Notes: generated from the sequence alone by a model not told the origin. A DNA stretch of 56,806 nucleotides from Oscillospiraceae bacterium (GCA_015068725.1 SVKA01000009.1:1-56806); one strand, 5' to 3'; numbered from the stretch's first letter, positions 1 to 9,086 are shown. Numbers and translations: made by a program.

Positions 1-1
1 A

Positions 2-235
2 AAAAGTCCTGACGTTATCGTAAAAGAAGAGGGACTTGAACAAGTCAATGACACAGATGCTCTTAAAAAGATTGTTGAAGAAGTTTTGGCAAATAATCAA
101 AAATCGGTTGATGATTACAAGGGTGGAAAGACGAATGCTCTCGGCTTTTTGGTTGGACAGACAATGCGTCTTTCAAAGGGCAAGGCAAATCCGCAAACAC
201 TCAATGCTCTTTTGAAAGAATATCTTGATAAATAA
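2..235 (+). CDS. gatB: Asp/Glu-tRNA amidotransferase subunit B, C-terminal end (partial)
   Basis: Only the last 77 codons are in the window. The reading frame is open from base 2 to a TAA at 233-235 and is too truncated at its 5' side to show a start. The fragment has the composition and motifs of the GatB C-terminal (YqeY-like) tRNA-binding domain, including a KGGKTNALGFLVGQ-type stretch followed by a short lysine-rich end. GatCAB converts Glu-tRNA(Gln) or Asp-tRNA(Asn) into the amidated form in the cytoplasm. No terminator separates it from the M20 gene 43 bases downstream, so readthrough is possible. The call rests on this tail alone. Confidence 0.8.
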   Translation, partial: KSPDVIVKEEGLEQVNDTDALKKIVEEVLANNQKSVDDYKGGKTNALGFLVGQTMRLSKGKANPQTLNALLKEYLDK

Positions 236-278
236 GTTTTTGTATGATTTATTTGTATGAAAAAGAAGGTATTAAAAA

Positions 279-1469
279 ATGCATGATGCAAAAAAAATAT
301 TAGATTTGGCAAATGCAATCAAGGATGAGGTTATAAAAGACAGACGTCATCTTCATGAAAATCCCGAGCTTGCTTTTTCGGAGGAAAAAACAAGCTTATA
401 TGTGCAAAACAGGCTTAATGAGCTTGGGATTGAGTATGAAACAGGCTATGCAAAAACGGGCGTTGTGGGCATAATTCGTGGCAAAAAAGGCGAAGGACGC
501 ACGGTGCTTCTTCGCGCCGATATGGACGCGCTTCCGATGCAGGAGCAAAATGATATACCATGTCGCTCAAAGGTTGACGGATGCATGCATGCATGTGGCC
601 ACGATGCGCATACTGCGATGCTCTTGGGTGTAGCTAAAGTATTAAAATCAATGGAAGATGACTTTTGTGGCAATGTAAAGCTAATGTTTCAGCCTGCCGA
701 GGAGGGCGACGGCGGAGCAGAGCCAATGATAAAAGCCGGCATCCTTGATAATCCCAATGTTGACGGTGCGTTTGCGCTTCATGTTGAGCCAACGTATGAG
801 TGTGGAACTGTTGCGATAAAAGGCGGCGCAATTATGGCATCGCCTGACGGTTTTAAAATAACCGTAAAGGGTAAGGGTGGTCATGGTGCGTATCCGCACA
901 ATACGATTGACCCAATACTTACTGCGGCAAAGATAATCGAGGGATTGCAGAGCATAAATTCACGCAATATCAATACAACGACTCCGTCGGTTCTTTCTGT
1001 GTGCCAGATATCAGGCGGCGAGGCTTATAACGTAATTCCTGATACAGTTACGCTTAGTGGTACTACAAGAGCTTTTGATATGGAAACAAGAAAAGAGCTT
1101 TTTGACAGAATAGAAAAGATTTCAAGCGGAATTTGCGCCGCTATGGGAGCAAGCTGTGAGTGTGAGTTTGAATATATGTTTCCGCCTCTTGTAAATGATG
1201 ATAATATGGCAAAGCTTGTATGTGATGCGGCAAGCGAGATTATCGGAAAAGAAAATGTGCTCGAGCTTAAAACACCTTTTATGGGCGGCGATGACTTTTC
1301 ATATATTGCAAACGAGGTTGAATCTGCGTATTTTTATCTTGGATGCCGAAATGAAGAGAAAGGCATTATAAATCCCTGGCATAGCAGCAATTTCAACATT
1401 GATGAGGATTGCCTCGGTGTTGGAGTCGGCGTTATGGTAAATTGTGCGCTTACATATTTAGAAAGATAA
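279..1469 (+). CDS. M20D-family amidohydrolase (hippurate hydrolase / amino-acid amidase type)
   Basis: This 396-residue protein has the normal length of the M20D metallopeptidase family, which hydrolyses N-acyl amino acids or related amides using a two-metal centre. Visible motifs include RADMDALP (about residues 79-86), the metal-binding HACGHDAH, the catalytic QPAEEG, a GGHGAYPH dimerisation-domain motif, and a C-terminal MGGDDFS. There is no signal peptide, so it acts in the cytoplasm. The ATG at 279 follows a weak AAGG. The family covers hippurate hydrolase, N-acetyl-diaminopimelate deacetylase and indole-acetyl-amino-acid hydrolases; the substrate cannot be chosen from sequence. It probably shares a transcript with the radical SAM gene 28 bases downstream. 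Confidence 0.85.
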   Translation: MHDAKKILDLANAIKDEVIKDRRHLHENPELAFSEEKTSLYVQNRLNELGIEYETGYAKTGVVGIIRGKKGEGRTVLLRADMDALPMQEQNDIPCRSKVDGCMHACGHDAHTAMLLGVAKVLKSMEDDFCGNVKLMFQPAEEGDGGAEPMIKAGILDNPNVDGAFALHVEPTYECGTVAIKGGAIMASPDGFKITVKGKGGHGAYPHNTIDPILTAAKIIEGLQSINSRNINTTTPSVLSVCQISGGEAYNVIPDTVTLSGTTRAFDMETRKELFDRIEKISSGICAAMGASCECEFEYMFPPLVNDDNMAKLVCDAASEIIGKENVLELKTPFMGGDDFSYIANEVESAYFYLGCRNEEKGIINPWHSSNFNIDEDCLGVGVGVMVNCALTYLER

Positions 1470-1497
1470 AACGATTACATAAAAAGGTGGGAAGGTA

Positions 1498-3201
1498 ATG
1501 ACGGACAAATTTGATAAAATATGCATTGTGGCTGTAAATGCAGCATATACACATTCATCTTTGTCCGCAAGATGCCTTTTTAAAGCGCTCGGCGATAATG
1601 CGCTTGTTTGCGAATACACGATTAATGATAATATATCAAAAGTGGCTGCGGAATTATATAAACATTCCTGCAGCCTTTATGCTTTTAGCTGCTACATATG
1701 GAACATTGAGTTTGTTTTAGACGTGTGCAGAATATTAAAAGCGGCAAATCCGGGGTGCACTATACTTTTGGGTGGACCCGAGGTGAGCTATGACGCCGTA
1801 TGCGTTATGCAAGAGCACGACTTTGTCGATTGTATAATATGCGGCGAGGGAGAAATAGCACTAAAAGAGTTTGTGTCGGGGAAGGATTATGACAAAATCG
1901 GCGGTCTTGTATACAGAAAAGATGCAGATATAATACAAAACGACATACAACCGATTATAAATCTTGATGAATTGCCTTGTCTGTATACAAAAGAGGATGT
2001 TACAGGGCTTCAAAATAAAATGGTGTACTATGAAACATCGAGAGGCTGTCCGTACAGATGCAGCTATTGTCTGTCTTCGACATCGCACGGGGTGAGATTT
2101 TTCTCACTTGGGCGCGTTTTTGAAGATTTTAAGATGTTTATTGACTGCGGCGTGAAGCTTATAAAGCTCGTTGACAGAACATTTAATATAGACAAAGAGC
2201 GCACAAAACAGATTTTGCGTTTTATTTTAGATAATAATAAACAAACCTGTTTTCACTTTGAAATAAGCGCCGATATTATGGATGATGAAATGATTGAGCT
2301 TTTAACTGGTGCACCAAAAGGTTTTTTTCAGCTTGAAATAGGTGTTCAGTCGACAAATGAAAAAACGCTTGATGCGATAGATAGAAAAGCAAGTACTGAC
2401 AAGCTTATAAAAAACATTAAAAGTCTTCAAAAACCTCATAATATGCACATGCATCTTGACCTTATAGCAGGACTTCCATATGAGGATTATGAGTCGTTTA
2501 AAAATTCATTTAATGACGTATTTGCCCTTCGTCCTGATATGCTTCAGCTTGGTTTTTTAAAGCTTTTAAAAGGGACCAAAATTCGAAATGAGGCGGCAAA
2601 ATATGGCTATGTGTTTAATCTAAAGCCACCATATGAGGTAATCTCAAATGATTTCATAAGCTATGATGAGCTTTTGAAGCTAAAGGATGTTTGTGAGATA
2701 GTAGAAAAATATTATAACAGCGCATCTTTTGAAAAATCACTTGAAATGGCACTTGGCTTTTTTGATAATGCGTATGATTTCTTTTATGAGTTTGCAAAGT
2801 TTTGGAGTAAGAACAGTTACGATAAACGTTCCCAAAGCAAAAAAGCCTTGTATGATATTTTTCTTGAATTTTATAAATCGAATATAGGCGAAAATACGGA
2901 GCTATTTTGTGAACTGTTAAAATTTGACTTTATCAAAAATAACAAAAATGCTACTTTGCCCGCGTGGGTAACAACAAGGCCGGGCAAAGCTTTTTATACA
3001 AATTGCTATGAGTTTTTAAAAAGCGAAGAGGGAGTAAAATATATACCTCATCTGTCGGGAGCGAAGCTTTGTGATATCATTCGTACAGTTAAGGTAGAAA
3101 GGTTTAATTTTGATGTTTTAAATACGTACAAATTTGGTGAATGTGTCATAATATTTGACTATGAAAACAACACTTTTACAAAAATTGAGGAAAAATTTTA
3201 A
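1498..3201 (+). CDS. B12-binding radical SAM protein with DUF4080-type C-terminus
   Basis: This 567-residue protein starts with a Rossmann-like cobalamin-binding domain (about 1-140, with LLGGPEVSY near residue 82). The radical SAM core follows, with the 4Fe-4S ligands Cys184, Cys188 and Cys191 in CPYRCSYC. The long C-terminal part resembles the DUF4080 extension of this class. Members use S-adenosylmethionine and often cobalamin for methylation or rearrangement; no member of this subclass has a function I can name with confidence. The start is an ATG preceded by GGGAAGG. It lies between an M20 amidohydrolase and the purine leader, and neither neighbour suggests a substrate. The domain call is firm, the reaction unknown. 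Confidence 0.85.
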   Translation: MTDKFDKICIVAVNAAYTHSSLSARCLFKALGDNALVCEYTINDNISKVAAELYKHSCSLYAFSCYIWNIEFVLDVCRILKAANPGCTILLGGPEVSYDAVCVMQEHDFVDCIICGEGEIALKEFVSGKDYDKIGGLVYRKDADIIQNDIQPIINLDELPCLYTKEDVTGLQNKMVYYETSRGCPYRCSYCLSSTSHGVRFFSLGRVFEDFKMFIDCGVKLIKLVDRTFNIDKERTKQILRFILDNNKQTCFHFEISADIMDDEMIELLTGAPKGFFQLEIGVQSTNEKTLDAIDRKASTDKLIKNIKSLQKPHNMHMHLDLIAGLPYEDYESFKNSFNDVFALRPDMLQLGFLKLLKGTKIRNEAAKYGYVFNLKPPYEVISNDFISYDELLKLKDVCEIVEKYYNSASFEKSLEMALGFFDNAYDFFYEFAKFWSKNSYDKRSQSKKALYDIFLEFYKSNIGENTELFCELLKFDFIKNNKNATLPAWVTTRPGKAFYTNCYEFLKSEEGVKYIPHLSGAKLCDIIRTVKVERFNFDVLNTYKFGECVIIFDYENNTFTKIEEKF

Positions 3202-3208
3202 AAAAAGC

Positions 3209-3237
3209 TTTCATTTATTAGAAATTTGCGGTATAAT
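3209..3237 (+). promoter_or_regulatory. Sigma-A promoter of the purE leader RNA
   Basis: A perfect TATAAT (3232-3237) lies 17 bases after a weak TTTCAT -35 element (3209-3214), just after the radical SAM stop codon. The predicted start is near 3242-3246. No other promoter is visible between here and purE. Confidence 0.6.
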
Positions 3238-3241
3238 ATAT

Positions 3242-3445
3242 AATGTAGTAAGTTTTTTGCAATTTAAGTTTATATACGGGGTGATATGGATTGTTGTGGG
3301 GTTATGAGTGCTCTTTTTACAATTTGAATGTAGATATTTCAATTGTAAGGGGTAAGTCTACGCAAAATCCATCTGTAAGATGTAAAATATCAAAATATAA
3401 GTGTATCCAATAGGCTATTACTGTGTATTAGTCTATTATTTTTTT
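3242..3445 (+). ncRNA. Structured ~200-nt RNA before purE: 6S RNA candidate or purine-operon attenuator
   Basis: The region between the promoter and purE folds extensively. A central arm pairs ATGGATT (3286-3292) with AATCCAT (3366-3372), and an 11-bp hairpin (TTACAATT..GAA with TTCAATTGTAA) sits inside it. The predicted 5' end (TAAT..AGTA, about 3242-3251) can pair with TACT..ATTA (about 3419-3430), closing the RNA end to end as in 6S RNA. That pairing competes with the terminator stem at 3409-3437. Length, closed-hairpin shape and position beside a pur gene fit 6S RNA; cyanobacterial 6S RNA lies beside purK. The competing folds and the lack of another purE promoter fit an attenuator. I could not match it to the purine, ZTP or PRPP riboswitch consensus. 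Confidence 0.5.
3409..3445 (+). terminator. Intrinsic terminator at the end of the purE leader RNA
   Basis: AATAGGCTA (3409-3417) pairs with TAGTCTATT (3429-3437) with one G-U, followed by ATTTTTTT. purE starts 24 bases later, so operon expression needs readthrough or antitermination here. Confidence 0.65.
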
Positions 3446-3468
3446 ATAAATTCTTGGGAGGTATACAT

Positions 3469-3975
3469 ATGTCAACAAAACCAAAGGTTGCTCTTGTAAT
3501 GGGCAGCGATTCTGATTATGAAAAATTAATACCGTGCATAAAAATGCTCAAAAAGTTTGAAATTGAGCCTGTTGTGCGTGTAATATCGGCGCATCGCACA
3601 CCTGATGAGGCGGAGCGCTTTGCAAAAAACGCAAAAGCAGAAGGAATTGAGGTTATTTTAGCTGCTGCGGGAAAGGCGGCTCACCTTGGTGGTGTTTTGG
3701 CAGCGTTTACCACTCTTCCTGTTATCGGAATACCGATAAAGTCATCAACTATGGACGGACTTGATTCACTGTTGTCAATGGTGCAGATGCCAAAAGGTAT
3801 ACCGGTAGCTACGGTTGCAATTGACGGCGCAGATAATGCAGCTATTTTGGCAGCACAGATACTTGCGCTTAAGTATGAAAATATTGCCTCGATGCTTGAT
3901 GAGTTTAAAAAGCAAATGGCTGATGAGGTTATGACGAAAAACGAAAGGATTATGCTTGAGGCACAAGCATTATAA
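3469..3975 (+). CDS. purE: N5-carboxyaminoimidazole ribonucleotide mutase
   Basis: PurE interconverts N5-CAIR and CAIR in de novo purine synthesis. The protein (168 residues from the chosen start) shows the class I fold motifs: a GSDSDYE loop near the N-terminus, SAHRTPDEAERFA, and GKAAHLGGV. An upstream in-frame TTG at 3454 exists, but GGGAGGT (3456-3462) sits six bases before the ATG at 3469, which is therefore preferred. It is the first gene of the purE-F-M-N-O-H-D operon, behind the structured leader. No purK is in the window, so the gene for N5-CAIR synthesis must be elsewhere if the pathway runs that way. Confidence 0.95.
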   Translation: MSTKPKVALVMGSDSDYEKLIPCIKMLKKFEIEPVVRVISAHRTPDEAERFAKNAKAEGIEVILAAAGKAAHLGGVLAAFTTLPVIGIPIKSSTMDGLDSLLSMVQMPKGIPVATVAIDGADNAAILAAQILALKYENIASMLDEFKKQMADEVMTKNERIMLEAQAL

Positions 3976-4019
3976 TATAGAAAAAAACTCAATTTACAAC
4001 GAAAGGAACGAATAAACAG

Positions 4020-5459
4020 ATGATGAAAAATTGTAAGCATAGCGAACTTGATGTGTTTGATAAGGCGCTCAAGGAAGAATGTGGCGTTTTTGGCGTATAC
4101 AATAAAGACGGCGAAATGGACGCAGCACAAACGATATATTACGGACTTTATGCTCTTCAGCACAGAGGACAGGAAAGCTGTGGTATTGCCGTAAACGATG
4201 ATGGAACGATTATATATCATAAGGATTTGGGTACTGTACCCGATGTTTTTAATGAAACGATGCTCTCTCATCTTCAGGGCAATATCGGTGTAGGACATGC
4301 ACGTTATTCTGCAGGTGGAGAAAACGCACGTGAAAATGCTCAGCCGCTTGTTAGTAAATATAAAAAAGGCTCACTTACAGTAGCTTTTAATGGAAACATT
4401 GTAAATGCAGATGAAATTCGTGAGGAGTTTGAAAATACAGGCTCAATATTTCAGACTACAAGTGATGCAGAGCTTATAGCGTTTTTGATTGCACAGGAAA
4501 GAATAAGCTGTCACGCTGTTGAAGAGGCTGTGGCGCGCGCAGTAAAGCGTTTGAGAGGAACATTCTGTCTGGTTGTAATGAGTCCAAGAAAGCTCATTGG
4601 TGCGCGTGATCGTTGGGGAATAAGACCGCTTTGCCTTGGAGAAACGGAGCATTCATACGTTTTATCTTCTGAAACATGTGCACTTGATGCAGTTGGTGCA
4701 ACGTTTGTAAAAGACATAGCACCGGGCGAGATTGTATGCATTGACAAAGATGGAGTAAGAAGTGATACATCTGCATGCAGCGGCGAGGCAAACACATGTA
4801 TCTTTGAATATATCTATTTTGCACGTCCTGACAGCGTAGTTGACGGCGTAAGCGTATATCGTGCGCGTGTACTTGGTGGACGCGAACTTGCAAAAAGTCA
4901 TCCAGTCGAGGCTGATTTGGTAATACCTGTTCCTGATTCGGGAATTGATGCGGCAATTGGTTATGCAAAAGAGTCGGGTATTCCTTATGGAATCGGACTT
5001 GTGAAAAATCGTTATATTGGACGTACATTTATTAAGCCGACACAATCACAACGTGTCCAGGCGGTTAAAATAAAACTTAATGCACTTGCAGATGCGGTAA
5101 GAGGTAAAAGAATTGTAATGGTAGATGACTCTATCGTAAGAGGAACAACCTCAAAATATATCGTGCAGATGCTTCGTGAGGCAGGAGCAACAGAGGTTCA
5201 TATGAGAGTTTGTGCACCGCCGTTTATATATCCGTGTTATTTTGGAACTGATATTCCAAATCAGGATATGCTCATCGCATGCAAATATTCGATCGAAGAA
5301 ATACGCGAGATTATTGGTGCAGACAGTTTAGGATTTTTAGAGCAAAAATCACTTTGCAAGATGCTTGACGGCAAGAAAGAAAAATTCTGTGATGCTTGCT
5401 TTACAGGCAACTATATAATGGATGTTCCGTTTGACGGAAAGAAAATTGAAGTAAAATAA
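4020..5459 (+). CDS. purF: Amidophosphoribosyltransferase
   Basis: PurF makes phosphoribosylamine from PRPP and glutamine, the committed step of purine synthesis. Cys21 after a short propeptide (EECGVFG) is the expected N-terminal nucleophile once processed. The glutaminase domain carries LQHRGQES, GHARYS and AFNGNI. The phosphoribosyltransferase PRPP loop (VMVDDSIVRGTTS) lies near residue 367. A C-terminal CDAC motif together with other cysteines points to the Bacillus subtilis type, which binds an oxygen-sensitive 4Fe-4S cluster. At 479 residues it has the usual length. The start is the ATG-ATG pair at 4020, preceded by GAAAGGA. Third step-specific neighbours PurM and PurN follow. Confidence 0.95.
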   Translation: MMKNCKHSELDVFDKALKEECGVFGVYNKDGEMDAAQTIYYGLYALQHRGQESCGIAVNDDGTIIYHKDLGTVPDVFNETMLSHLQGNIGVGHARYSAGGENARENAQPLVSKYKKGSLTVAFNGNIVNADEIREEFENTGSIFQTTSDAELIAFLIAQERISCHAVEEAVARAVKRLRGTFCLVVMSPRKLIGARDRWGIRPLCLGETEHSYVLSSETCALDAVGATFVKDIAPGEIVCIDKDGVRSDTSACSGEANTCIFEYIYFARPDSVVDGVSVYRARVLGGRELAKSHPVEADLVIPVPDSGIDAAIGYAKESGIPYGIGLVKNRYIGRTFIKPTQSQRVQAVKIKLNALADAVRGKRIVMVDDSIVRGTTSKYIVQMLREAGATEVHMRVCAPPFIYPCYFGTDIPNQDMLIACKYSIEEIREIIGADSLGFLEQKSLCKMLDGKKEKFCDACFTGNYIMDVPFDGKKIEVK

Positions 5460-5488
5460 TATAACACAAATTAAGTGGGGGATTAATT

Positions 5489-6529
5489 ATGAATGACAGT
5501 TACAAGGCGGCAGGCGTTGACGTACATGCCGGATATGAATCAGTAAGACTTATTAAAGAATTTGTGGCAAAGACAGTAACAGATGGCGTTTTGTCGGGAA
5601 TCGGCGGCTTTGGTGGACTCTTTGAGCTTCCGGAAGGTTATAAAAAGCCGGTTCTTGTTTCGGGTACAGATGGCGTAGGAACAAAGCTTAAGCTTGCTTT
5701 TATTTTGGACAAGCATGACACAATAGGACAAGACTGCGTTGCAATGTGTGTAAATGATATCATTTGCTCAGGTGCAAAGCCGTTGTTGTTCCTTGATTAT
5801 CTTGCAGTTGGCAAGAATTTTCCCGAAAAAGTAGCAAAAATCGTAAGTGGTGTTGCTGATGGATGCGTTATGTCGGATGCTGCACTCGTTGGCGGAGAAA
5901 CAGCAGAAATGCCCGGATTTTACCCTGTTGATGAGTACGACCTTGCAGGCTTTGCTGTGGGCATAGTTGAAAAGGACGAAATTATCGACGGAAGCAAGCT
6001 CTCTGATGGCGATGTGCTTATCGGTATTGCATCTTCGGGCGTTCACTCAAACGGTTTTTCGCTTGTTCGTAAGTTGTTCAACATAACAGGCAAAGAAGAG
6101 GATAACGCGCGTCTTAATGAAAAAATCGAGGCTCTTGGTGGCAAAACACTTGGTGAAACACTTTTAACACCTACAAAAATTTATGTAAAGCCTGTATTGG
6201 ATGTAATAAGTAAATGCAACGTTAAGGCTATTTCGCACGTTACAGGCGGTGGATTTATAGAAAATATTCCGCGTATGCTTTCTGACGGAATGTGCGCGGT
6301 TATTACTAAGGGAACATGGGAAATACTACCTATATTTAACATTATGCAAAACCTTGGCGGACTCAGCGAAAGAGAAATGTATAACACCTTTAATATGGGT
6401 ATCGGTATGGTGCTTGCGGTTGATAAGAGCGAGGCAGAGAGTGTTATAAAAATTCTTGAAAGCCACGGCGAAAAGGCAAGCATAATTGGTAGAGTCGAAA
6501 AGGGCGACGAAGAAATTATTTTTGAATAA
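5489..6529 (+). CDS. purM: Phosphoribosylformylglycinamidine cyclo-ligase (AIR synthetase)
   Basis: PurM closes the imidazole ring by ATP-dependent conversion of FGAM to AIR. The 346-residue protein has standard length and shows the AIRS family motifs [10 protein letters not shown] (about 58-67), a Gly-rich [12 protein letters not shown] segment, and [13 protein letters not shown]. The [10 protein letters not shown] segment is also typical. Its ATG follows GTGGGGG with good spacing and lies 29 bases after purF. purL, purQ and purS, whose product PurM uses, are absent from the window. Confidence 0.95.
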   Translation: MNDSYKAAGVDVHAGYESVRLIKEFVAKTVTDGVLSGIGGFGGLFELPEGYKKPVLVSGTDGVGTKLKLAFILDKHDTIGQDCVAMCVNDIICSGAKPLLFLDYLAVGKNFPEKVAKIVSGVADGCVMSDAALVGGETAEMPGFYPVDEYDLAGFAVGIVEKDEIIDGSKLSDGDVLIGIASSGVHSNGFSLVRKLFNITGKEEDNARLNEKIEALGGKTLGETLLTPTKIYVKPVLDVISKCNVKAISHVTGGGFIENIPRMLSDGMCAVITKGTWEILPIFNIMQNLGGLSEREMYNTFNMGIGMVLAVDKSEAESVIKILESHGEKASIIGRVEKGDEEIIFE

Positions 6530-6567
6530 TAAAACTGTTATTTGATAGCAGAAATGGAGATTATCTT

Positions 6568-7179
6568 ATGGTAAAAATAGGTGTGCTTGTTTCGGGCGGA
6601 GGCACAAATTTGCAGGCTCTTATTGATGCGCAGAAAAGCGGCATTATAAAAAGCGGCGAGATTGTGTGCGTAGTTTCGAACAAACCTGATGTATATGCAC
6701 TTGAGCGTGCAAAAAAAGCGAATATAGAAGGCTGTGTGATTAAAAAAAGTGATTATGTTACGCCGGCTGACTTTGATAAGGCAATTGCTGATTATATGCT
6801 CTCAAAAGGTGTAGATGTGATAGTTATGGCGGGTTTTCTTGCCATTGTTGGAGAGAATCTTTTGAGTGCATATAAAGACAGAATAATTAACATCCATCCG
6901 TCGCTTATACCAAGCTTTTGCGGTGAGGGATTTTATGGACTTAAGGTACATGAAAAAGCGCTTGAATACGGCGTAAAGGTTACGGGTGCAACTGTGCATT
7001 TTGTAAATGAAATACCCGACGGCGGAAAAATTATCGCGCAAAAAGCGGTATATATCGAGGAAGGCGACACAGCAGAGATTCTTCAAAAGCGTGTTATGGA
7101 GCAGGCTGAATGGATAATACTTCCCGAGGCTGTTGAAATGGTCTGCTGCAAACTGAAAGGAGATAAAAACAATGGTTGA
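6568..7179 (+). CDS. purN: Phosphoribosylglycinamide formyltransferase (GAR transformylase)
   Basis: PurN transfers a formyl group from 10-formyl-tetrahydrofolate to GAR. The 203-residue protein begins with VLVSGGGTNLQALI, which binds the phosphoribosyl substrate. It contains the catalytic NIHPSLIPSF motif (near residue 108) and the later DGGKII segment that includes the third catalytic residue. Start ATG follows GGAG. Its last eight bases overlap the start of the PurO-like gene at 7172, and the purO Shine-Dalgarno lies inside purN, which suggests translational coupling. Confidence 0.93.
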   Translation: MVKIGVLVSGGGTNLQALIDAQKSGIIKSGEIVCVVSNKPDVYALERAKKANIEGCVIKKSDYVTPADFDKAIADYMLSKGVDVIVMAGFLAIVGENLLSAYKDRIINIHPSLIPSFCGEGFYGLKVHEKALEYGVKVTGATVHFVNEIPDGGKIIAQKAVYIEEGDTAEILQKRVMEQAEWIILPEAVEMVCCKLKGDKNNG

Positions 7180-7864
7180 TATAAAAAAAGAGCTTTGCGA
7201 AAACTCATATCCCGGAAGAGGAATTATAATTGGCAAAAGCTGTGATGAGAAGGTTGTTATTGCATACTTTATTATGGGCAGAAGTGAAAACAGCCGCAAC
7301 AGAATATTTGAGGTTGATGGCGAAGGAATCAAAACAAAGGCGTTTGATGAGAGTAAAATGGTAGACCCGTCACTTATAATTTATGCGCCTGTGCGTGTTA
7401 TAGACGGAAAAACTATTGTGACAAACGGTGATCAGACAGATACAGTTTATGATTACATAAAAGAAGGAAAAACTTTTGCGGATGCGCTCAGAACGCGTGA
7501 GTTTGAGCCTGATGCGCCAAACTATACGCCCAGAATATCGGGAATAGTTGATGGCTTTGATTACAAGCTTTCTATTTTAAAGAGCGCCGAGGGGGATGGC
7601 GCAGCTTGCCGCCGTTATTTTTATGAATACACAAATCCCAAGGCGGGCGAAGGACACTTTATACATACATACAAATGTGATGGAAATCCCATTCCTTCAT
7701 TTGAAGGTGAGCCAAAAAAAATTGCGCTTGAGGGGAATATTGACGAGTTTACAAACAGCTTGTGGACAAGTCTTAACGAGGACAACAAGGTTTCTTTGTT
7801 TGTGCGTTATATTGACGTAAAGAGCGGTAAATATGAAACGAGAATAATCAATAAAAATAACTAA
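7172..7864 (+). CDS. PurO-like IMP cyclohydrolase
   Basis: This 230-residue protein resembles the archaeal-type IMP cyclohydrolase family (PurO, Pfam IMP_cyclohyd), which closes the second purine ring by converting FAICAR to IMP. Supporting features are an N-terminal NSYPGRGIIIG segment, FIMGRSENSRNR, and a NYTPRISG motif. The operon setting is strong evidence: the next gene is an AICAR transformylase lacking its usual N-terminal cyclohydrolase domain, so a separate enzyme must supply that activity. It overlaps purN by eight bases and has AAAGGAG as its ribosome binding site. The family call is from memory of these motifs and would need a profile search for certainty. Confidence 0.82.
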   Translation: MVDIKKELCENSYPGRGIIIGKSCDEKVVIAYFIMGRSENSRNRIFEVDGEGIKTKAFDESKMVDPSLIIYAPVRVIDGKTIVTNGDQTDTVYDYIKEGKTFADALRTREFEPDAPNYTPRISGIVDGFDYKLSILKSAEGDGAACRRYFYEYTNPKAGEGHFIHTYKCDGNPIPSFEGEPKKIALEGNIDEFTNSLWTSLNEDNKVSLFVRYIDVKSGKYETRIINKNN

Positions 7865-7881
7865 TTTGGAGGTAAAGTGCC

Positions 7882-9060
7882 ATGTCAAAAGAACTGGAAC
7901 TTAAATATGGATGTAACCCAAATCAAAAACCTTCTAAAATTTTTATGAAGGACGGAAGCGATTTGCCGATAGAGATATTAAACGGCAGACCGGGATATAT
8001 AAATTTTCTTGATGCGTTCAATAGCTGGCAGCTTGTACGTGAGCTTAAAGAGGCTACCGGCCTTTGTGCAGCTGCATCGTTTAAGCACGTAAGTCCTGCC
8101 GGTGCGGCAGTATATGCGCCGATGAGCGATGTACTTAAAAAGATTTACTTTGTTGATGATTTAGAGCTTTCACCAATGGCAAATGCGTATGCACGCGCAA
8201 GAGGTGCAGACAGAATGTCATCATATGGTGATTTTATAGCACTTTCTGACGAGTGTGACAAAGAAACAGCGCTTCTTATAAAGCGTGAGGTATCAGATGG
8301 CGTAATCGCTCCTTCATACAGTGACGAGGCTCTTGAGATCCTTAAAAATAAGCGCAAGGGTACATATAATGTAATAAAAATCGACCCTGATTATGTACCG
8401 GCTCCCACTGAGCATAAGGATGTTTTTGGTATTACATTTGAACAGGGAAGAAATAACTTTAAAATTGATAAAGAACTTTTGACTGAAATCGTAACAGAAA
8501 ATACAAATATTCCTGAAGATGCAAAACGTGATTTGATTATATCACTTATTACACTTAAATATACACAGTCAAACTCTGTTTGCTATGTAAAGGATGGTCA
8601 GGCAATCGGTATTGGCGCAGGTCAGCAGAGTCGTGTTCACTGTACACGTCTTGCAGGAAATAAAGCGGATAACTGGTATCTTCGCCAGAATCCAAAGGTG
8701 CTCGGCCTCCCGTTCAAGGCTGATATAAGACGCGCAGACAGAGATAATACAATAGATGTATACATTTCGGATGATTATATGGATGTTTTGGCTGACGGCA
8801 TGTGGGAAAACTTCTTTACCGAAAAGCCCGAAGTATTTACACGAGAAGAAAAGAGAGCGTGGCTTGATACAATGGAGAATGTAGCACTCGGAAGCGATGC
8901 ATTCTTCCCATTTGGTGATAATATCGAACGTGCAAAACGCTCAGGTGTTAAATACATTGCACAGCCGGGTGGCTCAATTCGTGATGACAATGTTATTGAT
9001 ACCTGCAACAAATATGGTATGGCAATGGCATTTACAAAGATGAGATTGTTCCATCATTAA
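7882..9060 (+). CDS. purH: Stand-alone AICAR transformylase (PurH-type, no IMP cyclohydrolase domain)
   Basis: The enzyme formylates AICAR with 10-formyl-tetrahydrofolate. At 392 residues it is clearly shorter than bifunctional PurH (about 510), and it begins directly in the transformylase part. The conserved catalytic Lys-His pair is Lys68-His69 in SFKHVSPAG. Other PurH segments present are ARARGADRMSSYGDF, QSNSVCYVKDGQ, GIGAGQQSR, and a C-terminal DAFFPFGDNI with QPGGSIRDD. The missing cyclohydrolase activity is supplied by the gene directly upstream. It lies 17 bases after that gene with GGAGG before the ATG. Together these two genes complete the pathway to IMP. Confidence 0.92.
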   Translation: MSKELELKYGCNPNQKPSKIFMKDGSDLPIEILNGRPGYINFLDAFNSWQLVRELKEATGLCAAASFKHVSPAGAAVYAPMSDVLKKIYFVDDLELSPMANAYARARGADRMSSYGDFIALSDECDKETALLIKREVSDGVIAPSYSDEALEILKNKRKGTYNVIKIDPDYVPAPTEHKDVFGITFEQGRNNFKIDKELLTEIVTENTNIPEDAKRDLIISLITLKYTQSNSVCYVKDGQAIGIGAGQQSRVHCTRLAGNKADNWYLRQNPKVLGLPFKADIRRADRDNTIDVYISDDYMDVLADGMWENFFTEKPEVFTREEKRAWLDTMENVALGSDAFFPFGDNIERAKRSGVKYIAQPGGSIRDDNVIDTCNKYGMAMAFTKMRLFHH

Positions 9061-9086
9061 TAGATAATTATGGGGGATATATAAAC

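Noticed and set aside
3242-3445. Guanine, ZTP or PRPP riboswitch before purE
   Set aside because: I could not find the conserved cores of these classes, so I kept the neutral call of structured leader or 6S candidate.
3681-4298. Minus-strand open frame of 205 codons across purE-purF
   Set aside because: It lies wholly opposite two certain genes and the gap between them, has low-complexity hydrophobic composition and no ribosome binding site; it is a shadow frame.
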